Origin: Entomomonas moraniae
GTDB lineage: Bacteria > Pseudomonadota > Gammaproteobacteria > Pseudomonadales > Pseudomonadaceae
Assembly (NCBI RefSeq): GCF_003991975.1
Contig: NZ_CP029822.1
Coordinates: 682,001 to 746,000, forward strand
Length of the DNA stretch: 64,000 nucleotides
Reading direction: 5' to 3'
The notes beneath the pieces are model-generated. The model worked only from the letters and a program-made list of their open reading frames with translations. It was not told the DNA's origin and did not search any database. This document shows, piece by piece, positions 10,601 through 17,892 of the stretch; the first letter of the stretch is position 1; each line of letters starts with the position of its first letter. Both the position numbers and the translations under genes were made by a program.

Positions 10601-10906
10601 TGTTCCATCAAGGATTAAGCTACCATTCGTCAATGATATGGCATTACCTTGCCCTGTCACAGAAATAGAGACATCATCTCCTGCCGTTACAGTGGTATTA
10701 TTTCCTGTGATTTTTACGGTTGCTTGGCTTTGCGATGAGTTACTGAGCTCATACGCACCTGTTAACTGTTGAGAACCACTAGATATCGTTGCTGTTCTAT
10801 TGGCTCCAATAGCAGAAAAAGCAACTGTATTAGATATAAATATTAAAGAAAAAGATTTTAAATACCTTTTAAACTTTAATGAACTATGGAAACGTTGTTT
10901 TTTCAT
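7604..10906 (-). CDS. Autotransporter with beta-helical passenger (type Va secretion)
   Basis: The 1100-residue product is built as a classical autotransporter. A long, basic N-terminal signal (about 30 residues ending near AFSAIGA) leads to an Asn/Ser/Thr-rich passenger of some 700 residues. The passenger has repeated short strands of the pattern 'ITLNNTSVT', consistent with a right-handed beta helix and pertactin-like folds. A proline-rich linker sits near residues 755-775. The C-terminal 280 residues, from GQVWGRFLGSYTRN on, form the outer-membrane barrel, ending GFKYQW. No protease motif or RGD was seen, so adhesion or biofilm formation is a guess. It is transcribed alone, divergently from the corrinoid-uptake operon. 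Confidence 0.88.
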   Translation of the reverse strand: MKKQRFHSSLKFKRYLKSFSLIFISNTVAFSAIGANRTATISSGSQQLTGAYELSNSSQSQATVKITGNNTTVTAGDDVSISVTGQGNAISLTNGSLILDGTSIQGSNNSTFSSYMVSNTNGNLNVSNISLTTDTIKASGIVTNGSSSVTNIKDSHLIGGYTTVEGKNGATVTVNGSQIDSIGNYGIIVTNNANLTGANNIINMDGGVYSQAGIYASSNVANTQSSVTLDNTQLYVKNGVSGIQAEAGGKITLNDLAVTGNVNSAVRATDTGSIEIQDGTIILDQGAIALAKGTSEQAVATIKLNNITAESSGNQNYYENDKNYALINGKAFSNIIVEGGSYHSKGLEQHGVWAVNDTATISLNNTRVSTDMDKSVGIKSNGNILVNNTSVTTAGSNANALYSEAFITAKQLTITTTGSSSSAIATNKTGQIGISDSIVKTTGSNASILEATNNSTIKAQNITATTSGDNSHGILAKRSGYYDQQNYITVSDSTINVTGNKAAGIAAINQYNSTIDNQYVSDITLNNTSVTSENGDGLYVKGMDANVKLTDGSSLAANNGRLIYAEALSFTNNNIVSNVNLVAESNSQLVGNVDFQKGSTVNMQLTGANWKMLSSSNVTNLSNLNNSVIDLTNSNSTQYNILNITGNYTGDTYKNQNTNGRLIVNTLWNNDSSSSDKLNIAGTATGYTQVQTHHGIIGDVTQDDELGKYSADVITVGDHTMGSNSFYGFADTAGAGQALLVQKDANTYAWYIPKASPVPDKPVGPTPIKPEVPGFTVMPDANMNLGYQLIGTLHQRISEQQGTALDNKNPTEGQVWGRFLGSYTRNNGENRFNYRSNMWGAQLGYDFAIKYNLEEGSSTHTGVMLTYAKDDIKFHDDQYVSFNQLIGQYQASNKKTGSGQTDWVSLGGYYTYYDKNNSYLDLVGHFNYAHNKFDSIRSDKSSNNALGTTLSAEVGRPFKIITSHWLIEPQAQIVYQYLHFSDFKTLNNIKVDQDDRHGLRGRIGFRLGYNKDTQTQSMSSVYLTGNIYHDFINGTNSTKIGNSNIREKFANTWGEVGIGAQLPITNNAAIYTDIRYSHSLSNHRGTREGINGNIGFKYQW

Positions 10907-11580
10907 TAAAATAACACCTTATACTGCTTGGCCTTTGCTTACAGCGATCTCGTTAAAAATTGATTGCTTTAATATTGATAGTGATATGAAACATAAAAGC
11001 TACTGCAGTGACTTATAGAACAAGCTAAATGTTAAGTTTAAGTTAGCTTTAAATAAAAGTTTCATATCTATCTTTGGAAATAATACAAACAAAAAATCAA
11101 TTCATTATGATTAAATATGAGTATAGTTTTATAGGTGATAGGTGGCAATTAATAATTATAAATTTTAGATATAAATCACTTTATCTTAATTTGTTATTAA
11201 TTAAACCAAGTGGTGATGACGTGTGTTAAAAAGTTATAGTTTGAGATAATTACAGATGTAAAATGATTAAGCTGAGCACGGGGTGATTTTTGTATGATAG
11301 GAGATGAGACTGCAAATGCCAATAGCGGAAATAATGTTAGCTTGAGTTTGCAATCCTAATTAGATAGTTTTTTGGTATATGCTCATCAAGGAGGTCTATG
11401 TCCACTGAACTGTCCTAGTTTAAGACTAATCATTTCAAATAGATGCAATTATAAAACATAGCACAAAATAACATTATGTTCTTAACAGGTTTTTAGCATC
11501 CTTGATTCTTGTGTTGGCTTTCTTTAATATTGTGTGCAGAAAATGAGTTAGTTAGCGTAGCCCAAAAGTTTACGTCCTAA
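10907..11580. other. Long intergenic region between autotransporter and riboswitch
   Basis: About 670 A+T-rich bases without a convincing gene. It must hold the minus-strand autotransporter promoter. At 11319-11329 it contains one copy of the GCCAATAGCGG motif found twice more in the window. AAGGAGG at 11390 precedes an ATG followed by only five codons (MSTELS stop), which I do not call a gene. Confidence 0.4.
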
Positions 11581-11610
11581 TATGATACTTTGACTTCGCT
11601 CAGTATCATA
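11581..11610 (+). promoter_or_regulatory. 9-bp inverted repeat upstream of cobalamin riboswitch
   Basis: TATGATACT at 11581-11589 and AGTATCATA at 11602-11610 are perfect inverted repeats around a 12-base centre that includes TTGACT. It lies about 55 bases before the riboswitch. It could be a protein operator overlapping the promoter or a small hairpin; which one is unknown. Confidence 0.4.
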
Positions 11611-11664
11611 GACCTAAATGACTGATAGTATTTTCTTACGAATCTGTATTTAATACATTGAAGT

Positions 11665-11850
11665 GATTGATAAAAATGACTTCGGAAGTGAGGTGAAAAT
11701 CCTCCGCAGCCCCCGCTGCTGTAATGCTGACGAACCTGTATATACCACTGGAGATTATTCTGGGAAGGAGCAGGTGAGGATGAGGCTAAGCCAGAAGACC
11801 TGTGTGAATACATTGATTTTTCTTCGGCGGGAAGGAAAACAGTAGTCTTT
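11665..11850 (+). promoter_or_regulatory. Cobalamin (AdoCbl) riboswitch
   Basis: The leader of the corrinoid-uptake operon carries the conserved elements of a cobalamin riboswitch in the right order: GAGGTGAAAATCCTCCGC followed by AGCCCCCGCTGCTGTAA near 11693-11725, TGACGAA, CCACTG at 11743-11748, TGGGAAGG at 11761, GATGAGGCTAAG, and the B12 box GCCAGAAGACCTG at about 11790-11802. The distal GGCGGGAAGGAAAACAGTAG arm closes it near 11845. Ligand binding is expected to repress the downstream uptake genes. The exact ends are estimated by eye. Confidence 0.93.
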
Positions 11851-11892
11851 GTATAACCATTGTTATGATGGTTACATTCTATTTGTTACCTT

Positions 11893-11931
11893 AAAAAATC
11901 CTGCTTGTTTTGCAAGCGGGATTTTTTATTT
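11893..11931 (+). terminator. Rho-independent terminator in riboswitch leader
   Basis: AAAAAATCCTGCTTG and CAAGCGGGATTTTTT form a stem of about 14-15 pairs (one G-U) with a TTTT-type loop, followed by a T-rich run. It lies between the riboswitch and the receptor start, so it is the likely expression platform: with cobalamin bound, transcription would end here. Confidence 0.85.
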
Positions 11932-11980
11932 TTACAAATACCGTCTGCTTGTGGTTTGGTAAATTACTAAGGATCATATT

Positions 11981-14128
11981 ATGTTTACTAATAAGGCAGC
12001 TGTTATTAATGCAATGGTGTTAGTTTGTTCAAGTCCATTATGGGCGGAAGAGGTTAAACGCAGTGATGAGGATTCTCTATTGCTCGATCCTTTTGTTGTT
12101 AGTGCCTCAGCGCGTAATGAAGAGTTAAAAAAAGCGACAGCAATGGTGCAGGTAATCGACCAAGCACAAATAGCAAGATCCAGCGCATCGGATGTAACCA
12201 GTCTATTGGCTGAAAATGCGGTAGGATTTTTTAGTGAGTGGACGCCAGGGCAAACCTCTATCAATATTCGTGGTGCAGCAACAGACGGACAAGGTAAAGA
12301 TTTTAAAAGCCAAGTGTTGGTCTTAATTAATGGTCGTCGAGCGGGAACAGCTAATCTCTCAAAAATATCTCCCAGCAATATTTATCGAATTGAAATTGTT
12401 AGGGGTCCTGCCTCGGTCATTTATGGCAGTCAAGCCATTGGTGGCGTGATAAATATTATCATGAAAAACGGCCATAATACCGAAGGAGGAAAGGTTACGC
12501 TTAAAGGTGGTTCTTTTGGTATGGCCTCTGGGAGTGGTGAATATGGTTGGCAAAGCAAAGATGGACAATTTACAGGTTTTTTTGGTTTTAATACAGCCAC
12601 TCAAAATGATTATAAGGCGGGTAAGGGGGGAGGGACGCAGCACAATACCAGTTGGAAACGTCATGGTTTTGATGGTGCTTTAAGTTGGCAAGTGGATGAG
12701 GCTAATTTAATCGATTTTTCGATACTTAAAGATGGCGTTTATGATGTAGGTTTTCGTGGTTCATCAGCCAACTATTCAGCCAAAGAAGATCGTTATAATA
12801 CTTCTGCTGATCTTATTTGGCATCATGGTACAGAGGATGATCGGCTGCGGTGGAAATTACATAATTATTGGCTTGAAGATATTGATGATTTCAAGTGGGC
12901 CTCTCCTCAAACTGCTAAAACTAGTCTAGATCACAATAAGCGTAAGCTAACGGCTGCTGGATTAAAGTTTCAACCAGAAGTTGATTTAACGAGTAGTAAT
13001 ACCTTGCTATTAGGGGTTGATTTTGAAAAAAATAAATTACGCTCAACCCGTCATCGTTTTGGATTAAATGGTGCACCCATGACGCAAGTAACGCCTTTTG
13101 ATAATAATCAAAGGGAAAAAATGTATGGTTTATATTTTGAAGATGCACAGCGTTTTTTAGATGATCGATTAGTATTTAAAGCGGGTGCTCGTTACACGGA
13201 TGGTAAAACCTATTATGACAGAACACCCTATTTGAAAAATCAGTTAACGGGTAGCACACATTATTATAAGACCACATGGAGTACTGGGTTAAATTTTGAA
13301 GCGACAGATTGGTTAAATTTAAAAGCCAGTATGGGTACAGGCTTTCGAGCGCCAACTGCGTCAGAGCTAGGGGCAGACTATACAACCTTAGCGGGCTCAC
13401 AAATCTATGGCACACCTGGTCTTAAACCTGAAACTAACAAGCAGTATGAGTTTGGTGCTGTATTTTCTGGTAATAATTGGCTAGTTGATGTTGCTTATTT
13501 TGAAAATCGTATTAAAGATCGGATTATTACAAAGCCACGTAGCAACAATAGTAATATTTCTGATTATGTGAATAATTCTGATGAGGTTATTGTCAGAGGT
13601 TTAGAATTAAATAGCCGCTTTAAGATGCATGAGTTATTGGGCTGGCAAAATAATTGGCAATGGGATGTTGAAGCTAACGGTGCTTGGAACTTTCATATGA
13701 AGGATAAAGGCGCTAAAGATCGTAATACTGACAAAGTCCAACGTATGTATCAATATCAGGCAGCGCTGACACATCGACTTGGGCAAAAGGAAACAACCTA
13801 TCCTTGGTATGTTCAAGTAACGGGTATTTTACGAGGGCCTGTTTGGTATGACACAGAAGAAAAGTTGGTGGCTGGAGCAGAACCTTATAGTAACTACATT
13901 CATCGTAAATCACCCTTTATGGTATGGAATCTTAAGGGTGAAGTAGAAGTATATAAAAACTTATCGGTGTTTACAGAAGTTAATAATGTGTTTAACAAAA
14001 ATCAGCATCCACTCTTTATTGCTATTGATAAAAAGCCTTATATTTTAAATCCATCTGCATCCAATGGTGGGTTGGGAACCTCAATGATGGGTAGAGCAAT
14101 CTATGTGGGTAGTACTTACCGCTTTTAA
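11981..14128 (+). CDS. TonB-dependent outer-membrane corrinoid receptor (BtuB-like)
   Basis: This is a TonB-dependent receptor of 715 residues. It has a signal peptide ending near LWAEE, a TonB-box-like segment DPFVVSAS at about residue 32, and a plug domain (residues about 45-165) with INIRGA, VLVLINGRRAG and IVRGPASVIYGSQAIGGVINIIMK. A 22-strand barrel follows, containing GFRAPTASEL and ending in GSTYRF. It imports a substrate across the outer membrane using proton-motive energy. The cobalamin riboswitch in its leader and the BtuF/C/D-like genes after it point to vitamin B12 or another corrinoid. It is about 100 residues longer than enterobacterial BtuB, so substrate range may differ. ATG at 11981 follows AAGGAT. 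Confidence 0.88.
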   Translation: MFTNKAAVINAMVLVCSSPLWAEEVKRSDEDSLLLDPFVVSASARNEELKKATAMVQVIDQAQIARSSASDVTSLLAENAVGFFSEWTPGQTSINIRGAATDGQGKDFKSQVLVLINGRRAGTANLSKISPSNIYRIEIVRGPASVIYGSQAIGGVINIIMKNGHNTEGGKVTLKGGSFGMASGSGEYGWQSKDGQFTGFFGFNTATQNDYKAGKGGGTQHNTSWKRHGFDGALSWQVDEANLIDFSILKDGVYDVGFRGSSANYSAKEDRYNTSADLIWHHGTEDDRLRWKLHNYWLEDIDDFKWASPQTAKTSLDHNKRKLTAAGLKFQPEVDLTSSNTLLLGVDFEKNKLRSTRHRFGLNGAPMTQVTPFDNNQREKMYGLYFEDAQRFLDDRLVFKAGARYTDGKTYYDRTPYLKNQLTGSTHYYKTTWSTGLNFEATDWLNLKASMGTGFRAPTASELGADYTTLAGSQIYGTPGLKPETNKQYEFGAVFSGNNWLVDVAYFENRIKDRIITKPRSNNSNISDYVNNSDEVIVRGLELNSRFKMHELLGWQNNWQWDVEANGAWNFHMKDKGAKDRNTDKVQRMYQYQAALTHRLGQKETTYPWYVQVTGILRGPVWYDTEEKLVAGAEPYSNYIHRKSPFMVWNLKGEVEVYKNLSVFTEVNNVFNKNQHPLFIAIDKKPYILNPSASNGGLGTSMMGRAIYVGSTYRF

Positions 14129-15038
14129 ACAATGTCGTTGGTTATTGGTTAGCCTGGGGTATTTAATTGCCTCAGCTAGCTTTGCGAATGATTTTCCTGT
14201 AAAAGTTGTGGATGCTTTAGGTCGAAGTGTAATTGTAAAAGAGCGTCCACAACGTATTGTTACCGTATTTTCTTCTAATACTGAAATTGTAGCAGCATTG
14301 GGTTTAAGCCGGTTGATTGTTGGGATTGATGGTTATACCTATTATCCTGAGAGTATTAAAAAAGTCCCGAAGATTGGTGGACGATTGGGGTTTTCATTAG
14401 ATAGTATTGTAGCCCAGAACCCTGATTTAGTGATTATGACGCCAGCCAGGCAAGCTACTCATCAGTTGGTTTTACCATTAGATCGATTGGGTATCGCGAG
14501 CGTTGTGGTTAATGGCGGTTCTATTGAGACGATTTTGCAAAATATTTTATTAATTTCACATGTTACAGGCGTTCCTGAAGTAGGTAAATCGCTCGTTGCC
14601 TCCATGCGAAAAAGATTAGCGGCTATTCCTACGCTTTCTTCTTGCCCTAAAGTGGTTTTAATAACAGGTCGCATTGGTGGTTTGTTATTGATTGCACGTC
14701 GTAGTTATTCTACCGTAAATGCCTATACAGCAGATATTGTTACTAAGGCAGGTGGCTGTTTAGTTTTTGATGACGGTGAGTCTATGCTACCACAACTGAA
14801 TCAAGTATCCCCTGAAGTCATTCTAGCGGCTAATCCTGATATTATTTTATTTGCTGGCAGTGATAGTGAATTATTAGAATTAAGCCGTAGTATTGCAGGT
14901 TGGGAGGGTATGAAAGCGGCACAAACAGGTTTTGTTCGTGCAGTAAGTCGGTCACAACTATTGATTTCAGGGCCTAGGGTAATTGACGGGGTTGAAGCGC
15001 TTTCTACTATTTTCCAAGCGTGGGATAGGCAGCAATGA
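14103..15038 (+). CDS. Periplasmic corrinoid-binding protein of ABC importer (BtuF-like)
   Basis: A class III (helical-backbone) solute-binding protein of 311 residues with an N-terminal export signal ending near ASASFA. The binding domain starts VKVVDALGRSVIVKERPQRI, followed by VGIDGYTYYPESIKKVPKIGG and NPDLVIM, typical of BtuF/FhuD/FecB-type proteins. It overlaps the receptor gene by 26 bases and the permease gene by four. It would deliver the ligand captured by the receptor to the inner-membrane permease. The family also binds siderophores and heme; corrinoid specificity is inferred from the riboswitch. Confidence 0.85.
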   Translation: MWVVLTAFKQCRWLLVSLGYLIASASFANDFPVKVVDALGRSVIVKERPQRIVTVFSSNTEIVAALGLSRLIVGIDGYTYYPESIKKVPKIGGRLGFSLDSIVAQNPDLVIMTPARQATHQLVLPLDRLGIASVVVNGGSIETILQNILLISHVTGVPEVGKSLVASMRKRLAAIPTLSSCPKVVLITGRIGGLLLIARRSYSTVNAYTADIVTKAGGCLVFDDGESMLPQLNQVSPEVILAANPDIILFAGSDSELLELSRSIAGWEGMKAAQTGFVRAVSRSQLLISGPRVIDGVEALSTIFQAWDRQQ

Positions 15039-16015
15039 AATTATATTTAAAACTATTGATTTGTTTGTTTATAGTGATTGGATTAGGCACTTGTGCGGGG
15101 CATACATGGGCTACTCCTCTTGAGATAATAAAAGCAGTAATGGGAGATGGTTCATTAGCCTCAAGACTTTTAATCGAATGGCGTTTGCCCAGGGTATTAA
15201 CAGCTGCACTTGTGGGCGGTTTATTGGGACTAAGTGGTACTATTTTTCAGGGCGTTTTTCGTAATCCATTAACAGACCCTTGGTTGTTAGGCGCATCTGG
15301 AGGGGCTGCAGTCGGAGCAACGGTAGCCCTGTTAGTACCGCTAGCTATTCCAATCGTTTTTAGCTTACCGTTATTTTCTTTTTTAGGTGCTTTTATCACC
15401 ATTTTTTTAGTTTTAACGATTGCCCGATTAACAGGTTCTTTGGATGTATCTACTCTGCTGTTAACAGGGGTTGCTATTAGTGCTATGTTAAGTGCGATAC
15501 GGTCTTTTTTAATGATGTCACTATCCAATGAAACCATCAGTTTACAAGTGGTGTTAAGCTGGTTAATGGGCGGAATTCAACCCTTGCAATGGGGTGGAAT
15601 ACTGATTACGTTGCTAATCTTTCTAGCTGGGTTATTTCTTGCTTTGTGGTTGGCTCATGGTTTGGACTTGCTAGGTTTAGGTGAGCACATGGCAACCGCT
15701 ATGGGGTTATCGGTTAGTCGTTTTATTTTTGTATCCTTACTAATAGGGTCTGCTATAACGGCCTGTGCTGTTGCGTTAGGCGGTATTATTGGCTTTGTTG
15801 GTTTGGCATCTCCTCATATTGCACGCTGGTTAAGTGGTAGTCAGCATAAGAAACTATTACCCCAAGCGGCAATTGTTGGTGCTATTTTAGTGACTGCTGC
15901 AGACGCATTAGCCAGAAGCTTATTGCCTCCAGGAGAAATTCCCCTTGGTGTGATTACAGCGATTGCAGGTACGCCCTTGTTTATCGTATTATTATCTAAA
16001 CGGAGTAAAGGATGA
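15035..16015 (+). CDS. FecCD/BtuC-type ABC permease
   Basis: An integral membrane protein of 326 residues with about ten hydrophobic helices. Hallmarks are WRLPRVLTAALVGGLLGLSG near residue 49, the FRNPLTDPWLLGASGGAAVGA loop near residue 75 and GFVGLASPHIARWL near residue 252, which contacts the ATPase. It forms the translocation pore for the ligand held by the upstream binding protein. Start and stop overlap both neighbours by four bases, so the three transporter genes are translationally coupled. Confidence 0.9.
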   Translation: MKLYLKLLICLFIVIGLGTCAGHTWATPLEIIKAVMGDGSLASRLLIEWRLPRVLTAALVGGLLGLSGTIFQGVFRNPLTDPWLLGASGGAAVGATVALLVPLAIPIVFSLPLFSFLGAFITIFLVLTIARLTGSLDVSTLLLTGVAISAMLSAIRSFLMMSLSNETISLQVVLSWLMGGIQPLQWGGILITLLIFLAGLFLALWLAHGLDLLGLGEHMATAMGLSVSRFIFVSLLIGSAITACAVALGGIIGFVGLASPHIARWLSGSQHKKLLPQAAIVGAILVTAADALARSLLPPGEIPLGVITAIAGTPLFIVLLSKRSKG

Positions 16016-16758
16016 TTGATATTACTAATTTAATCATTACTCATGGGAATAAAACATGCCTTCAAATTGACGCTTTGCAAATACCACAAAAAGGTGCTAT
16101 TGCTTTAATTGGTCCTAATGGTTCAGGTAAAACAACCCTGATAAAGTCCTTAACAGGCATTCAAAAAATTAATACTCAAGCAAAATTGTTGATTAATCAA
16201 AAAGCATTTGCTGACTACAATAATAAACAACGTGCCCAGTTATTGGGCTATATCCCACAACGTTTTAATCCTTGTTGGAATCAAACGGTTGAGGAGCTAT
16301 TGGCGTTGGCATTAAGCCGTACCATTGCATCTTCTGAGGTCATGATAAAAGCATGTCAACAATTTGAGTTGATGGAATTACTTAAGAGACATTGGAATAT
16401 CTTATCAGGAGGAGAGCAAGCTAGAGTATTAGCGGCGATGGCTTTTATGGGAGACCCTGCATTATTAATAGCAGATGAACCAGGAGCTGCTTTAGATGTT
16501 AAACACCGATTACAGTTAATAGAACATCTCGTGGCTTATGGTAAACAACAGTTGGCGATTATTTGTTTACACGAATTAGATTTGGTTTTTCGTTATTTTG
16601 AAAAAATCATTCTACTCGATCAAGGTAAGTTGATTTTTTATGGTAGTACTCATGACCTGATCAATAACCCGTTATTAGATCAAACCTTTGGGGTGTTTTT
16701 TAAGCGTATTAAACAGGATGAAGGGTACTTATTGTATCCTAAGCTTTCAAATCCTTAG
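16012..16758 (+). CDS. ABC transporter ATPase (BtuD-like)
   Basis: The nucleotide-binding subunit, 248 residues, of the corrinoid importer. Walker A is GPNGSGKTT near residue 35; the Q loop follows at YIPQRFNP; the signature is LSGGEQARV near residue 130; Walker B LLIADEPGAALD near residue 150; and the H loop lies at CLHELD. The LSGGE and the replacement of the usual GxxxR signature tail are ordinary for BtuD/FecE proteins. It overlaps the permease gene by four bases. It powers uptake by ATP hydrolysis in the cytoplasm. Confidence 0.9.
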   Translation: MIDITNLIITHGNKTCLQIDALQIPQKGAIALIGPNGSGKTTLIKSLTGIQKINTQAKLLINQKAFADYNNKQRAQLLGYIPQRFNPCWNQTVEELLALALSRTIASSEVMIKACQQFELMELLKRHWNILSGGEQARVLAAMAFMGDPALLIADEPGAALDVKHRLQLIEHLVAYGKQQLAIICLHELDLVFRYFEKIILLDQGKLIFYGSTHDLINNPLLDQTFGVFFKRIKQDEGYLLYPKLSNP

Positions 16759-16820
16759 TAGGAAGTAGTTTTTATAAATGTAATCTATACAACATACTTT
16801 TTCAATAGCAGGTAACCATC

Positions 16821-17567
16821 ATGAGTAAACCCTTTGAAGCACTAAATCCAATGGCTGTTTATGCAGAAGGAATTAACCATTCGAATTATATACAATGTGT
16901 TGCCCCACAGATTAAAAAAGTACTCACTAACATAGGTGACTTATTGGATGTGGGTGCAGGTGCTGGGCAATTAGGTGCATTATTAAGCAGTCCAGAAAAA
17001 CAATGGGTAACAATCGAGCCCGATCCTTATATGAGGAATTGTTTAAAACAGTATCCGAATTGTAGTCAGATAATTGCTAGCGGTTGGCAGGATGTCACTG
17101 ACTTGCCAGCGCAGTCTTTTGATACCGTGTTAGCTGCAAATATGATAGCACCACAAGCACAGGCTAATCAGTTTTTAGAACGTTGCCGTTATTGGTCACG
17201 TAATGCAATTATTTGGTTGGTACCTTCTCAACGAGGTCCTAAAAATCTCTGCTTGGCCGGCTGCTTACCAGAGGAGTGGATAAATGAAGAAAATGTGACA
17301 GGGTATGAGAGGGTCATCTCACAGTTATCAATTTCAGACTATCCAGATCATACTTTAACAGCAGATTGGACGTTCAATTACATTACTAACAATATTGACC
17401 AAATTGCAACGCATATGGCAAATCAACTGGATTGGGGAAAGACAGATTTGCGTCGTACGGCTATGCGAGATCATCTTTATAATCAGTCAATTAAAGAAGG
17501 GCAGAATTACCATCTTCAAGTTGCGAAGCAATCAACAATTCTGATTTGGTTAAATAACGATAAGTAG
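16821..17567 (+). CDS. Class I SAM-dependent methyltransferase in corrinoid-uptake operon
   Basis: A Rossmann-fold methyltransferase of 248 residues. The SAM loop LLDVGAGAGQLGALL lies at about residues 41-55, with the acidic WVTIEPDPYMRNCL after it and FDTVLAANMI near residue 107. The substrate is not evident. The gene begins 62 bases after the ATPase, with AGGT before its ATG, and no terminator is seen between, so it is probably the last gene of the riboswitch-controlled transcript. That placement suggests a role in corrinoid handling or in making a ligand for the importer, such as a metallophore; both are inference. It is not a cbi methylase. Confidence 0.75.
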   Translation: MSKPFEALNPMAVYAEGINHSNYIQCVAPQIKKVLTNIGDLLDVGAGAGQLGALLSSPEKQWVTIEPDPYMRNCLKQYPNCSQIIASGWQDVTDLPAQSFDTVLAANMIAPQAQANQFLERCRYWSRNAIIWLVPSQRGPKNLCLAGCLPEEWINEENVTGYERVISQLSISDYPDHTLTADWTFNYITNNIDQIATHMANQLDWGKTDLRRTAMRDHLYNQSIKEGQNYHLQVAKQSTILIWLNNDK

Positions 17568-17872
17568 ATTATAGCACTTTAATATTCGTACTTTAAAATA
17601 GAGAGCGTTCAAATTTTATTGTCAAAAGATATTAACTATTCTTTAAAAGAATTGAAGCACAAAAAACATATTTTTACCTAACCCTGCATAATTATTTTAT
17701 GATACGGGACTAGGTATTGACAAGTTATTTAATAAAGTATCTAATCACCGAAATAGTGGTCAGATCACTCAGACCTTACTAATAAGTAAATACGTAGTTT
17801 TTAATATTGTTTTTTTGACTCTACGTAGAAATTTTTTATATATTTGCAGATTAATAAAGGTAAAAGTAAGTA

Positions 17873-17889
17873 AAGGTTATAATAACCTT
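17873..17889 (+). promoter_or_regulatory. Perfect palindrome at the start of the second autotransporter
   Basis: AAGGTTATAATAACCTT, two 8-base arms around one base, ends three bases before the chosen ATG at 17893. In RNA it could form a 7-bp hairpin with a TAA loop that hides the AAGG ribosome site; in DNA it could be an operator. Confidence 0.4.
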
Positions 17890-17892
17890 ACT

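Noticed and set aside
8997-10772. Plus-strand open frames inside the first autotransporter
   Set aside because: They are antisense shadows of a low-complexity Asn/Ser/Thr-rich gene, hydrophobic by codon mirroring, with no ribosome sites or family motifs.
11390-11424. Short gene after AAGGAGG
   Set aside because: The ribosome-like site is good, but the frame has only six codons before TAG and no conserved continuation can be judged.
11577-11845. Small ORFs on either strand over the riboswitch
   Set aside because: They coincide with conserved RNA structure elements of the cobalamin riboswitch and have no protein-like features.
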